A stretch of 64,000 bases of DNA, taken from contig NC_057380.1 in the NCBI RefSeq assembly GCF_016906535.1, positions 620,001-684,000 of the forward strand. Direction: 5' to 3'. The notes beneath the pieces are model-generated. The model saw only the letters and a list, made by a program, of their open reading frames with translations, did no database searches and was not told the origin of the DNA. A program made the translations under genes and the position numbers. Shown here one piece after another: positions 13,331-26,039 of this stretch; the stretch's first letter is position 1, and each line of letters starts with the position of its first letter. Source of the stretch: Rhizoctonia solani. Lineage: Eukaryota; Basidiomycota; Agaricomycetes; Cantharellales; Ceratobasidiaceae.

Positions 13331-13944
13331 ATAGGGGCTGGTCACTTTTGTTATAGTAACTTACACTCGACATCTTAATCTATACTCCCTTGGGTCCTCA
13401 ATTCTCATCTTTTTTAAATTGTATTGGTGGCGAGCCTATCTTAAAGTACCCCGAGTTTAACTTTGAAGGGGCATCGAATATTATAGAGTCCGACGCTAAC
13501 CTTTATGGTCCATTAAAGCCACTGCTGCATCGATCAATTTCGAACGTTTACCTAAATACATCGACGACCCGTCCCGCACGCAGAGCCAGCCACGCAGACA
13601 ACCTCTGGTCGCTCGGGCCGTTTTGGTGGATTCATGAGGAGTATGTCGAAATGTTTTGGGGCTACAGCGGAATTCTGACTTACCCTCTGCCCGTTCGTCC
13701 GCGTTAGCCACGAGACCCAGATTGGTGAGGTTTGGGCAACCCCCGCGGCTGCGAAGCAGGGAAGGTTGGATCTATGCTATGCGTTTCTTTTTCCACGGGT
13801 AGTGATTCATTAGTTATCGGTACTAGTATAGTCTGTGAGCGTATGGACGAGGGCTCTTTTGTTTCCGTGCGTTTTCTAGTGTGAGGGAGACATTATCGTC
13901 GTCACGCAATGACACATGATCATTTCACTTTTGTGATTCATATT
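13331..13944. other. Intergenic, no gene seen
   Basis: No motif-bearing frame was found between the DUF6535 gene and the LINE remnants. Confidence 0.5.
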
Positions 13945-14323
13945 TAAGGAACTATATGCGAACAAGGCAAACCGCTCACAAACCGAGGCAAACTAAGAGA
14001 AAAAGGGGAGAATAAGGAAGCACAGAAGAGGCGCGTAAGAACGGTAGTGAAGCTCGGGAAGTTAGACCCGGTACAGGTGCCATAAGGGTGATCTACGTGA
14101 GGCCATAAGGGCATATAGAGGGTGACCCTAGGGGCCTACATTGTTTGAGCGGTTGCCGGCGAGCATCCAAGCTTTCTGATTCCTGACTTGGACGTGAACC
14201 CAGATAACTTCTCCAGTCCTGAAATCGTACCAAACAGGTTCTTTCAGATGCATTCACGAATGGTGGTGAGGGTACTCCTAAATTCCGCCGTGTCTGGGCA
14301 GTGCAAAAACACACGTGATCATC
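13945..14323 (-). mobile_element. LINE 3' end, 5'-truncated copy A
   Basis: Read on the minus strand, this begins with a DDHV-type coding remnant and continues into a 3' UTR containing TGAGCGGTTTGCC and TTGTTCGCATA. The same blocks occur in copy B immediately beside it, in the same orientation. The coding part is degenerate. Confidence 0.6.
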
Positions 14324-14880
14324 AATTTTTTTTTTTTTTTTTTTTGGTACATTTCCATATATAAACAATACGGGAGCTACATGCGAACTAGGCAAACCGC
14401 TCACAAAACAAGAACCGAACCGTGGAAGCTACAACACAAAACGCAGAAGAAGGAAGCACAGGAGGGAAACAGCAGGAGAAAGAGGAAACAACAGAGACAG
14501 TAGCACGGTCAGAGAACAGAAGGAAGAGTCGCGTGGCGACATACAAGTGGCTTAAGGCCTAACTCGGGGTAGAGGCCGTAAGGGCGGGAATGAAGTGGCG
14601 GCCTTAAGGGCGTATATACTACATGGTTTGAGCGGTTGCCTGCGGGCCTCCTCGTCTTCGGCCTATGCCCGTCTTGGCAATGAACTTTGCGACTGCTTCG
14701 AGACCTGCGAGGGAGCCAAACAGTGTGGGATCGTTAATGTTGGTGGAAAACTCACTAAGTATCCCCCTGTGTCCCGCCGTAGCGGGACAAGAGGTGGTTA
14801 AATGAAAGATAGTCTCTACCGACTCCCCGCAGGCACACCACACGTGATCATCAAGCCGCATGCAATCCGCACCTTGGTAG
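14324..14880 (-). mobile_element. LINE 3' end, 5'-truncated copy B with poly(A)
   Basis: A minus-strand frame (14861-14619) has the Cys/His tail common at the end of LINE ORF2 proteins: CACGESVETIFHL, then CP, followed by FGSLAGLEAVAKFIAKTG. The 3' UTR runs down to about 14346 and ends in a run of roughly 20 T on the plus strand (14324-14345), that is, a poly(A) tail. The upstream ORF2 (endonuclease, reverse transcriptase) is missing, as expected for 5'-truncated insertions. Related UTR sequence is found at 34120-34316 and 62458-62720. Confidence 0.75.
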
Positions 14881-16035
14881 CCCCCAGTGAGCTATTGGTC
14901 AAATCAGCACCCATATCCTTTACCCACTCTAATTAAAGCATGCGATGCAGCTCCCAGAAAAATATTGGCACCCGCGGGACACGATTACGGACTCAGGTTA
15001 GTAGCAATTTTTTAGCAACCAGTGTTAATAGAGGTTTAGACTCCTCAAAAGTGGTTAACTGGCGCGCAGTCCGCCTCCTTTACGCTAGATACAACTATCA
15101 AATCTCCAAATTTACGCTCTCTCTCACAACATAGTCGTACTGATCTGACTCAAACCACTCCCTTGGTCACAAATTCACCAGCGCTTAATTATGTATCCCC
15201 GCCGAAGGAAAGCCCACTCCAATCATTTCCTAGGGTATCCTGCCAATCTTCCACTGGGCCGGCCTCCCATAAAGCATCTTCCCCACTAATTTATTGCAGG
15301 CATGATGAGCAAGGGATATTGGTGTACGACGCTGGTGATATATATAGCTCAATCGAGACGGCACCTGTAGTTGATCGAGCCCCAATCGAGGTTGGACGCC
15401 TTTCCCTGGCTGCTTCCCGTGAGTCCAAGGGAAGTAAGAAGCAATTGAAGAATCACAAGAGTCAGCTTGGGAACTGAACGCTTACCCAGGTCAAAGAATT
15501 TGGTATCACTACAGAAAATGCCTTTGGCTCCGATCTGCTTGAGGAAATCTTTGCCAATTCGGGGAGTTCAAAGTGTGGACCAACTCGGGGATGTTCCACA
15601 GCGTTGGTTGCAAGGTTTCCGATGCTTGACCCATTGATTCAACTCCTGCGGGAGGAAACACACTTGGGTTGTCGCAGGTTGTGATTGAGGTCACTTTAAC
15701 CCTTTCTCTCAACAGATTCATTACTATTTTACATGGTTTCTCCTAATGTTTTGCCATCACCGATGTAGTCCATATTTGCATTTTTTGGTTATTATATGCC
15801 AACAGTTCAAATTTGGGAACGTTCCGTAGCACTCTTGTACCATGAATCACTATTGCCCATTCTTCACGCATTTCTCACTACGGCTGCAGAATAACTAAAT
15901 TCTTATTTATTTATGTAAAATGTCTCATAGATCTATCATTGTGGTCCGAAATTTGCTTGAACTGAAGTTGGGCATATGTTTTCCAGCCGATTATTTTATT
16001 CGCACACAGTGATGGACGTTTTGCGACGAGGCCTA
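14881..16035. other. Intergenic, no gene seen
   Basis: Several short frames exist, but none has a recognisable motif or codon structure. Confidence 0.45.
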
Positions 16036-16253
16036 CATTGTGGTGTGATAAGATCCTGAAAATCAGTACATCAGTAAAAGATTCCTTTTTTCAGTAGGAT
16101 ATGGTCTGAAAATTACAACGTTAGTATGCCTCCCTCAGCATGAATCAGACTAGGAAGAATTGATACCTAAAATCAGTATGTATTGATCTTGATTTCAGCT
16201 CAATTCTCACTTAAACACACGCACTGATTTCAGCATTATAACCTTGTACAGTG
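16036..16253 (+). mobile_element. CACTG-ended MITE, copy 1
   Basis: A 218-nt element closely matches 22082-22298 and the reverse complement of 26489-26708. It starts CATTGTGGTGTGATAAG (one change in the CACTG end) and finishes CCTTGTACAGTG. Inner inverted motifs resemble CTGAAAATCAGT on one side and ACTGATTT(T)CAG on the other. No coding capacity. Flanking bases do not give a clear target duplication at this copy. Confidence 0.8.
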
Positions 16254-18119
16254 CGCCTGCGGTGTCGCAAAATAGCGACTTAGCCGGAGCATGTAGCGAG
16301 TCGCGTGAGGACCGCTTCATGCTGTGTCGACTTGCGTCCAACCTCCTCCACCGTCTGGCCTCGTACACACTGAGTGCCGCGGCACGCCTTTGCGTGTCGT
16401 TTTTATTCCAATCTCATCCCGTAGGTCACGAGAGCTGGTTGGGCCGCCCACCACGAGCCAGACTTGGGGTGGCGCCCCCAGTCCACTCTGCCGGTTCGCA
16501 GCCGCGGGGGCTCCCAACCTCCACCGGTCTGGGTCTCGTGGCCGGCACGGACGAGCGTCAGAGGATAAATTATTGGATTAGGTCTAAATCCACCATCAGA
16601 TATAATAGCAATTATGAAAATTAAATTAAGGTATTCCAACTACCCTATACACAAGGATAGGTTGTAATGCTCTAGGGAGCGCGTTTATCGTGTATCTGCA
16701 GCATCTTTCTTTCTTGTGTGTTTAATTTCTCCTTGTTTTCCGCTCGTTATGCGCCACATACTAAAGATTACCCCAAAACACTACCGGGAGGTTCGAGATC
16801 ATCCTTAGTTAGACTTCAATAAGACCGGAAAGTTTGTGTGTAATGGGAGTGCGTCTTGAATTCCCCATGGCTAAATGTAGATAAGAGGAGGGGGAAGTAC
16901 AGAAAGGCAAGGAGGTTGCAGTCATAGTAATATTATTTTTGGCACTATATAGTTCATGATTTCAAACGTTGTACCCGGCATCAAGCCTGCATTTGACGGA
17001 TCGGTTAGGTACAGGCCTCCCGAGTCCAGCATATCTGTACCCGCGGTATCCGCACAACCACACACACAGCCACGGGTCAGGAGTCAGGACGAGTGCGGGT
17101 ACCACATCAGTTCGGTCCGTACGATCTGCGGAATTCGCATCCGCCATCAGTCCCCAGCTGGGCTTTTGAAATCACCCTCGTTCAGAAATTTGTCCTTGTC
17201 GCAGAACCATCGTCGCTTTCCTGATCGCCTACTAACTTCCGCACCACGGTAATTCGATTCATCCGATATAGCGAAAACTCTTATTAATGCAATCTCCACT
17301 TACCCTTACCCATGAAATGAAAGTTTGAACCTGGGAAGGCGGCGAGCCGGTCCCCTCGCGGATCTTAGTCCCCTACTACAGGAAGAAAAGAAAAGAAATC
17401 GGGGGTGTGGTAGCTGTATGCATTTAGAAGCTGGCACATATGGATTTTGTTTAATATATCGTCTAGAGGTTCCGTACCATTATAGAAAAAAATACATCAA
17501 GATATGATTCTCCACGTAATAAGTTCTTCAGAAGTGTGGTGAAAGTATGATCACAACGATTTTCGGCAGCCGCCTCGGGGGGCGAATGAGAATAATTCCC
17601 GCTCGAAAGCATGGTTTGGTTCTTTGACTAATCGTTCTTTGACTGTAGACTAAATCCTATTCACGCCGTTCCACTACCTGCCATGACATCGATTAAGACA
17701 TCAAATTTCACCCCGGTAACATGACTGTACTCTGTGTTAGCTATACCTAATCTTGCTTACGACCACCTAGGCCCGTAGTACATAACTTACAAACCGCTCT
17801 GAATCCTTATTCAACATGCATGCTGATACATCGTGTGCGGATTACCTGCACGCCTTGGTTTATTCAGTATATATACAGCCCACGTACTAAACGAGGCCCA
17901 TCATTCAACAAAACTTCAAACAGCTATGTATACAGAACAGTTCAACTCACAGGCTCCCAGTACTTTATCACTGCTGCCACATTGCTAGTGAGTTTTGAGT
18001 CCTACTGTATGCGCTTTTGGGTGACCTCTATGACACGGACATTAGATTGCGTACTACTTTGTCCCTACCTACGAGACCCATATGGCTACCGTGTGTAGAT
18101 TCTCCGGACCGCTTGCTGC
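16254..18119. other. Intergenic, no gene seen
   Basis: GC-rich frames at 16300-16600 and 16960-17250 on both strands overlap each other and show no motifs. The first exon of the following P450 relic may begin near 17930. Confidence 0.4.
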
Positions 18120-20010
18120 TTCATTCAGCAACTGGTGGCTCGCAAGGAGCACTCAGTCTGGACATCACTCTGAGAATATACATGAGCTTCACGAAAAATA
18201 CGGTGAGTAGTCTCCGCTCAATGCCTATAACTTTTGATTACAAGTTTGCATCGTACCAGGGAAAGTTCGTCAGGATTGGACCTAATCATATCAGTATCGC
18301 CGATCCCAACGCATTGGAGGTAAGCATCAGAATATACTGTGCCGATCGATCGTAACGCAACAGCGGGTAGGGTGTATACGGCCACTCGAGTGGGTTCTCA
18401 AATCTGAGTTCTATGAAGCATTTAGAATTGGCCGACAAGACGACGTTTTCACCACCCAGAAAAAGGCATCTCATACAAGTGCGTCAGGTTTATACGTAAC
18501 CTCTAGAGATCGACTACATGATCATTTCGTAGCGAAACGCAAGCGTATTGCCAACATATTTAGCGCGCAGAACGTCCAAGCGTTTGAGCCCCGTGTGCGG
18601 ACGCATGTTGAACGACTCTGTGCTCAGTTAGACCTTCGATGCGAGCAGGCTATGAAAGGTATCTCTGGCTTCAACTGGGAAGCGAGAGGAGGCCAGGCTG
18701 TTATTAATATGGTCCTCGTGCGTTTCCATTTGTTTGCTTTTGGTTCTCCAACTTGAACTTATGTGTCTGTGTGTTCAACAGAGTTCTCCTACCTGGCGTT
18801 TGATATCATCAGCGATCTATCTCTAGGAATCCCATTCGGGCTGATTGAAGCACAAAAAGACTCGATCCCTCGTGCCTTGTCCCTTGTCTCAGAGAAGAAA
18901 GTCCAAGATTTACCTGTATTCGTCTCATAGCCCAAGGCTCAACTAGTTCCACGATCCTCGGATCCCACTCTCCCCTCCTCCAAAAAGTACTATTCTACTG
19001 TGCACCTTGGTATATCCCGGACTCTGTAGCTCGCCGCAACATGTTGCATGTGACCAGGGCTGCGGTCAACACGCGAGTCAGTAGAACGGAAAACGGAACG
19101 GCGCGGCCGAGGGCGACGGCGGGAGCGAGAATAGGGGTGTCGACCTTTTGGACAAGCTCTTCGAGGTGAAAATATACGATGGATCACCGTTGTCTAGGGA
19201 AGAGATTGACTCTGAAGCTTTGGTTACTATTGGTGCTGGTAGCGATACCACGAGCAAGTACGCACACTACTATTACTATACCGTTGTTTTCTGGGCCGGT
19301 CTAAGCTAATTGATCGCAGCTCGCTCAGCGCGCTCTGTTACCACGTTGCCTCAGACGCCAGAATCAAGCAGAAACTTCAAGAAGAGCTCGACTCTGCTTT
19401 TGCTTCCACGCAAAAAGATGTTAACGACTTTGCCAGTTTTGAAGAGATCAAGAACCTCCCGTACCTCAACGCCTGCATAAAAGAAGCCCCGGTTGCATTC
19501 TACTGTAGGAATCGGCCCCACGAGTTGTCCCCACCGGGAAAACACTGACAGTTGCGGGAGAGACTTTCAAAGAAGGGAGCGTCATCAGCGTTCCTTCCTA
19601 TACCACCAATAGATCAAATGTCTGGGGCTCAGACGCTGAGATGTATCGTCCAGAGCGCTGGCTCGAGGATGGATCAGAGTCGCTGAACAAGTATTATTTT
19701 GCTTTCTCGACCGGACCGCGGTGAGTTCGTTATGCCATATACTTTGGGAGGTGTTAACCTTATCGCGAGATATAAAGCGCATGTATTGGTCGTAATCTCG
19801 CCCACATGGACATGATGCTGTCTTCTGCTGCATTCTTCCGTCGCTACGATGTCGATTTGGCTACTCCTACTACAAAGGTACTGGATTCATTTTCCTAGGC
19901 TCGTATGATAGCTATGTTAATGCTGATGTGGCCCCATACAGCTCGAGATCAAAGAGGGATTTGTTAGGGAGACAGTTCGATGTGAAGTAGCGATCAAACG
20001 TCGGATTTAA
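18120..20010 (+). pseudogene. Cytochrome P450 relic (1)
   Basis: A P450 can be followed through about eight exons. In order: LHEKYG joined over an intron to KFVRIGPNHISIADPNALE, VYGHSSG, KRKRIANIFS, FSYLAFDIISDLSLG, the I-helix ALVTIGAGSDTTS, YLNACIKEA (start of the ExxR region), YRPERW, and the heme loop FSTGPRACIGRN split by an intron at about 19722-19778. Frame breaks are evident: one nucleotide is missing after VYGHSSG (about 18393), an in-frame TAG follows QDLPVFVS (about 18930), and two shifts lie around the ExxR motif at about 19485-19520. The heme Cys is intact but the gene cannot make a full P450. It resembles multi-copy basidiomycete P450s of the KFVRIGPNHISI type. Substrate unknown. 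Confidence 0.8.
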
Positions 20011-21776
20011 GATATCTAAGAGGCTATAGCTGACATGCTATTTCTGATGCATGTATGCTGCATCCTCTGTATGATAACTCAAGAGCTTAGTGCCGAATGA
20101 GAATAGATTAAATTCTGCTATTTGGTTCGAACAAGTTAATCCGTGTGAACAGTTAGCCCCGCAATTAATACGAAAATCGTATCATTACACCCGAGTAATC
20201 CACTCAACCTCTTCTCCAGGACTAAAATTAAGCACTGTCACGTTATTGGCTGGGTCTTCCAGCACTAGCAAGCACAACCGAGGATAGGAGAAAATTGCAA
20301 CTCTGGTCCAAAGCTTGCCCCTTGTACTGCCTACAGGAGGTGGCATGCCGTTCAGCGTATAACAGAGACATGCTACCGTGCATACTGCGCGCTTGCAGTG
20401 GCACTTGTTAGATGTGCGGCGCGCCAGCGCCGTCACGTGATCGTGGTCCTCAACGGTCGAGGCTCTCTACCCCTATTCCATTCGGGGGTCTATATTCCTG
20501 TGTCGACTACCTTGTTCCTGCACGCTGGTCTCCACCGTACTGAGTCGTCTCGCGCAGGTGTTAGACATCTGACAGCACTTGTCGTCATAAACGGCATGGG
20601 ACCGGAACTTGGCCGATTCAAGCTCCCCTTATTGTGTATTTCAAATAGTTTATCCTTGGTGCCTGAGTGCTCAGACCACGGTGTCCTATTGGCAATCAGT
20701 TCTCGATTGTTAACATGTCTCGACGTCGACTTTTGAGTTTAAGCATTGGCTTAAGGCGGCGTAGACCCATAATATGGGTCATGATTTTAATTACTGGTCA
20801 TTGTCACTAGCATAAGTGGATCTGTCGTAATGAAGAGACGGATATACGAGCTAAAATTAGTCCATACGTACAATAGGCGCCAGCACGTTGACAGCAGGGG
20901 CGAGCTGTCAGGCCAGATCTCGGCCTCGCGGTCTTTGGTATAAAAGCCTGCTCGAGTTTGGGCTTTGTTCTATCCAATCATGCCCCTGCATTCCCTCCTA
21001 GGGCCCTCCCCGTGGTTCGTCTCATTTCGATCTTGAGCCCATCAACACGTTCGAACTGACCGCTTGCCCTCTGTGACCTAGCCCCAGGGGCAAGGGCGTA
21101 TAGCCACGCCTCCCCCGAGGTAAGGGTTATTTGGTTTCTGGGCCTATCCCACTTACTTCTGGTAATTTATCTTCAGGTTCCAGAGATCGAATTAGTAATG
21201 AACCCCTTGTGACTACATTGGCACTAATGGCGAGAGGAGTGCGCAATCGTAGGATCGACGATTCATACGAGGTATTCACCTCATTTTGTTGCTTCACTTT
21301 AAAACTATCATGGTAATAATTTGTCGTAAACCCTGTAGAAAATCTTGTCAGAAGCATGCATCAACCTCGCTGCATGGGCTCCCTTCCGATTGGCAGGATA
21401 GACGCAAAGACTTTGCGCGAGAGGTGCGGAACCGGAAGGGAGATATGGTCTGGGCCGCTGTCCAACCGTCCTTGTCATCGAGTTAGGCCGTCTAGGCCGA
21501 CTGCCGAATTACGATTGAGGATACATCCACCCCAGGGTCCAGCAGCTCCAATAACGGATACTATCCACCCAGAATAACCTTTCACTGCCCAATGAAACGA
21601 CGCCTGCTTACGAGGCCGAGCCACAGGTATCAGCTGTGGATGGTATTGTACAAGCCGTTCTTCATAAAACTATTTAGTGAAAATTCTGGTTGGTCTTTTT
21701 ACATGTTGTACGGTTTGTTACTCACAGATATGCTAGGTAATCTTGATCCCTGCTCTGGCCCTAACTCCGAGCCAAC
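20011..21776. other. Intergenic, no gene seen
   Basis: Short unrelated frames only. A segment near 21585-21690 reads as a plausible short exon but links to nothing I can recognise. Confidence 0.4.
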
Positions 21777-23077
21777 ATGAGTCCGGATACAAAAGCCGAC
21801 TCCGAGAACTCGAAGATGGTATGCACCATTGTGTGTGGATGTACAAAATACTGATTTTTTTACTAGCGTTGCTGGCTTCCGAGTCACAAGCACCCACCTC
21901 CGCACGATACATTAAACTCTCCAGGATATACCGCTGTTGCAGCCAAGTATAGTAATCGGCCAAGTCCCCGAAACTCATCTCTCGGGAATGCTTGAATTCC
22001 GAAAACAATCAACTCCCCACTCCTCAGTCTCCCTAGTCAGCTCAGATTCTGGGGAGACGAACGTACTCAGACGGGTGCCCTCACTGTGGTGTGATAAGAT
22101 CCTGAAAATCAGTACATCAGTAAAAGATGTCTTTTTTCGTGGGATATGGTCTGAAAATTACAATGTTAGTATGTCCCTCAGCATGAATCAGACTATGGAA
22201 GAATTGATACCTAAAATCAGTATGTATTGATCTTGATTTCAGCTCAATTCTCACTTAAACACACGCACTGATTTTCAGCATTATAACCTTGTACAGTGCC
22301 TCGGACTCAACAATCGGGGTGCAGACCACCCACCGCCACTACCGGTCGATAGACCTAGCGCATCGAATATACCCATCGACCCTATCCTCTGGGCCAGTGC
22401 TAAATCCGTTTCAGACGGGAAACACAACGTTGCAATCCACACTCTTCTTTCCGCGTGTAACGAAACCGCGCACCCGGAAAATCGTGCCCAGTTCTTCGTG
22501 TGGCTAGGTCAAATAAGCTGCGAGATCAAAGAATATATCAACGCCAGCTCCTACTTTACCGCTGCCCTGGATTTATTCACCACGCTAAAAGACCGCGCCG
22601 GAAGCATAGAGTGCCGGATGATGCTGGCCCGACTTGCCTCTCAACGAGACGGCAAAACCCTCAAGCCGAGGAAAAACTGAGGGAGCTCCTTTCTGAGGCC
22701 AAGCGTCACCAGCTCAAGGCGACCGAAATCAAACTGCTTTGCGAGATTTGCCAGCTCGCATGCACTACCAAGGACCTCGAGGGAGATTGTTTCCTCCTTT
22801 CCGAGCGAGCCAAGCTTGGTGCGCAAAGCCTCGGTGATATGTGGTTAAAGGCCGAGGCTTCACGAATTTCGGGCATGGTCAACGAAGCCAAAAATGATCT
22901 TATTTCCGCTCTGCAAGCTATTCGGGTGCTATCGAGTTGTACCAAGGTGCCAGCTCGGGAAAGGCTAACTCACCGATAACTCATGTTAAAGAGGTCGAGA
23001 TGAGTATTCAGAGGATTAAGCATACATTGGCGGAACAAACCACAAAATCAAAAAGTCGGTTTCGTAGGTTTTTCTGA
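21777..23077 (+). pseudogene. TPR-like protein gene interrupted by a MITE and frameshifts
   Basis: ATG at 21777 (MSPDTKADSENSKM) may be the first exon, followed by intron-like sequence and a frame at 21937-22081. The MITE at 22082-22298 then interrupts it. Downstream, helical repeat-like sequence resumes: AIHTLLSACNETAHPENRAQ, INASSYFTAALDLF, and, in a second frame from about 22660, AEEKLRELLSEAKRHQLKAT. A third frame from about 22925 carries GAIELYQGASSGKANSP and ends at SRFRRFF with TGA 23075-23077. Alternating ALDLF and AIELY helices suggest a tetratricopeptide-type solenoid. At least two frameshifts plus the insertion make it a pseudogene. The start is uncertain. Confidence 0.6.
22082..22298 (+). 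mobile_element. CACTG-ended MITE, copy 2
   Basis: A 217-nt copy with ends CACTGTGGTG and TGTACAGTG, flanked by a 3-bp direct repeat CCT (22079-22081 and 22299-22301). It lies inside the TPR-like pseudogene. Same orientation as copy 1. Confidence 0.85.
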
Positions 23078-23310
23078 TGAGAATCGGGGTCTATGTGGGC
23101 ATATTATCTCTGTGAATTGGTTTGGTTGGGGGTTCTGCTCGAGTGCTGGTCACGCTGTATTGTGTTTTAGTTATGTATTATTTCAAGTCTTGAACAACCG
23201 TCCTGAGAGGGTCAGGTGGGCAATTGTGCGAATGGGGCGATCGTTTAATTAACCAGCTAGGGAGAGTACAACTGCTATCGGCGGACATTTGGGTATGATT
23301 TAACCTTGAC

Positions 23311-25046
23311 TCAAAAGGTAATAACTCCAGCTCCAGCGCTCTTTGCGACTATTTCCGCAATAGTGCTTGCTTCGTCCAGGCTGTGAAGTACCTTAGTCTT
23401 TGCACACATACCCTTGCAGTAGAAAGCTACTCACGTATAAGTATATGGAACCGTAGTGAGAGTCCCTTGAACTAAATCTGAGTCCATCGTGGTGTTTATC
23501 AAAAGGTTGTTACGTTGAACAGCGCTAAAAAAAATGAATTCCTTATTAGATTTTCTCATCGACCAGTCGCCACACTCACAATCCTCCATTAAGTGCGGTT
23601 TCTATCGGGAGCAGGACGTTCTCTGACGTTACTCTACGGAGGTGTTACACGTGCACATGTAACAACCGGTTGTAACGCACCTCAACGAGGGTTTGGGCAC
23701 CATCACGCGAATCGACGCCCGAGTTGAGGACGTTTTTGAAATAGTTGTTGTAGATATGGCTATGCGAGTAGATATGAGCTACTCTCGAAAAGGCAAAACG
23801 TTGGATTGTAATTACCCGGTACCGAAGCGGAGGGAAGGAAGACGGGAGTTGACATGTAGGAAATAGTTGTGACTGTAGGTGTGTTAGCAGTTGCGGGGTT
23901 CTCGGGAGAATATTGCTTACTGGTAAGTGACCCTTTTGTGCACGATTCCATCTTATTAAGAACATCATAGATAGGCAAGGAATATACTCACCTGAATGGC
24001 CAGTGTCCTCGGCACCGTTGTTGTCAAGTGCCCGACCAACGATACCTTGAAATGCTCGGTAAATACGTTCCATGAAACAGTGACGAAGCTAAGGTTCGCT
24101 GATAAGATACTGATCTAATAATAATAACAAATCAACTCACTCGCTGGCATGAGTTATATCGCATTGTCCATCGTAAAAGTCCTTGCCGTGGTCAAGATCC
24201 GAGGTGAACTAAATCGCGCGCATATATGCGTCAGAAGTGAACCTCAAGTGAGTGACCCTAAACATTTACCGTGTTGTGCTACAATATTGATATGTATGTG
24301 AGACTTTGGTAAAATTTTGTTACCGGTTTTGAAACTCACATCAATCCAGACGTTTGTTGCGTTTTGCAGGCCGATCAAGTCTGTTGGAGCGGGGGATTTT
24401 GATAGACGTAGATTCCGTATAATGACGTTTTTTCCGTTCTGGAGGGAAGTTGAGACACCACCATAGGCTTAAACGCAAATAAACTGACCTTAACTCGGAA
24501 TCCTCCACCTATCAAACCGGAGTCACTACCGGCACCGAGAACAGTGGTTCTATCAGGGTAATTTCCTTATTACGACTGTAGGATGCTCATCTAATTTCAA
24601 GGCACTCACTCGCTTCCGACATCAACCACCTTTCCATCTGAGCAACAGTGGCTAAAATGAGAACGGCACCGGGTTGGATAGAATACGGCATTACCTCCTG
24701 TGATGATGCCCGAAATCTTAACGACCTTAGGAGAGGTGCCCGCTACAGCAGACCGCAGAGCGGCGAGGGTTGTGACACTGATAAAGTACTGATAAATAAT
24801 TGTGCGGCTTGAGAACCGTAATCCTCACGTTGTAGTCGCTCCTCCCGCCCCACCTGTCGTGCCTCCGTTTAATGTAGCGTAGCCCGCAATTCCGTCGACT
24901 GAAATGGTTTAAAATGCGTGTTATTAGCCATTCACTTATGCCATGCATTCACGAGACTGGTTTCACGTACCTGGGGCAGCGCGCTTCGTAGGAGTGGCTG
25001 CACTCAGTCCAGCAAGGAGAGTGATTGCGACATTGAGGGTCAACAT
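23311..25046 (-). CDS. Polysaccharide lyase family 1 (pectate lyase), probable frameshift
   Basis: The start is ATG at 25046 (minus), with signal peptide MLTLNVAITLLAGLSA and a KR site. Exons then give GYATLNGGTTGG, TTLAALRSAV, VVKISGIITG, GSETTVLGAGSDSGLIGGG, KNVIIRNLRLSK, and LIGLQNATNVWID. A 9-nt exon (24270-24278) supplies HNT, followed by FTSDLDHGKDFYDGQCDITH, which holds the Asp residues that bind calcium in PL1 lyases. The later VNSRLPSLRFGTG and HIYNNYF contain the catalytic-side Arg region. The C-terminus reads LTTVPYTY, ending TGA at 23313-23311. In the exon near 24000-24070 the frame reads HFKVSLVGH correctly, but one nucleotide appears missing at about 24026, so that the expected DNNGAEDTGH is out of frame. 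Members cleave de-esterified pectin outside the cell and are typical of plant-associated fungi. Unless the break is a sequencing error, this copy is inactive. Confidence 0.85.
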
Positions 25047-26039
25047 ATTTTATTAAATAAATCTGGAGAAAGAAATGTACTGTAAAAAAGTCTTCGTGAG
25101 AGTGTGGTTTTATACATGCTAGGGAGCAGGACTCACAGGTAATTTCACTACTCCTACGCCAGCGAAACAAGGGCTACGGGCCGCCAAGATGACCACAAGT
25201 TTATATTTAGTAGTACCTAGACACCAATTATAGAACCAACGGCCCGTCGGGTTCAAGCAGTTACTGATGGTTGCATGCAAGGTTTGAATTGCAGAATGAT
25301 GTTGATGTCTCAAGAACGGTGATATATTAAAATAGTACATCTTCATTCTCCGAGGAAACTACGAAGAAGCTGAATTATAAATTATTGACGTTAAGTTTAT
25401 TCTTAGCTCAGCCTTTGCATCTATCCTGCGCTCTGTAAGCCGGGGACGATCGCGGCTGCAACTGGAGCAACAAATATTTAACTAGGATCCACAACAAAAT
25501 AATTTAAGAAAGCTACACGTATTTACTATGCGTCTCGTATAGCAACACAAGAGAGCCGGCAAATTCGTATTGAGCCCAGTTGCCTACGTGCCAGACCCCG
25601 CGCCAGTGTGTGCGTAGGGATTCTGTACTAAACAGCGTTTGAAGAAAGTGCGCTTTATCAATTACAGGGTACAGTGGTTGCGATTGGATATATCGCGAGC
25701 AATGTACCCATTAGGGAATCGAGTATGGTCCAGAGCGCAACAGACTTCCGTTCTGAGGTTCCAAATGCTGGCTGAAGTCGAACTTGATGAGTGCTCAGGA
25801 GGTTTCTGACCCCCGTAACTTAGAAATGAATCATGGGGGAATGAACTATCTAGTGCCAGTAATTGTCATTATTCTAGATACGTTGGAGTAAAAACTAGTG
25901 GGGAGGCATATAAATTTAGTGGCCAGCGGATTCTGGTACCTGCCGTAGTTGGCGGACATGAGCACAAACCTGAGGTATTGCAATATCCAGTACACGTGAT
26001 GAAGGAGTCGAAGGAAATAAACGCGCAGATGCTCCGGCC
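25047..26039. other. Intergenic, no gene seen
   Basis: Contains the upstream region of the minus-strand PL1 gene. No other gene recognised. Confidence 0.45.

Noticed and set aside
16324..16639. Overlapping GC-rich frames on both strands
   Set aside because: Several frames are open at once because of base composition; none looks like a protein.
16780..16805. GGTTCGAGATC resembling a tRNA B box
   Set aside because: No matching A box, acceptor stem or cloverleaf could be formed around it.
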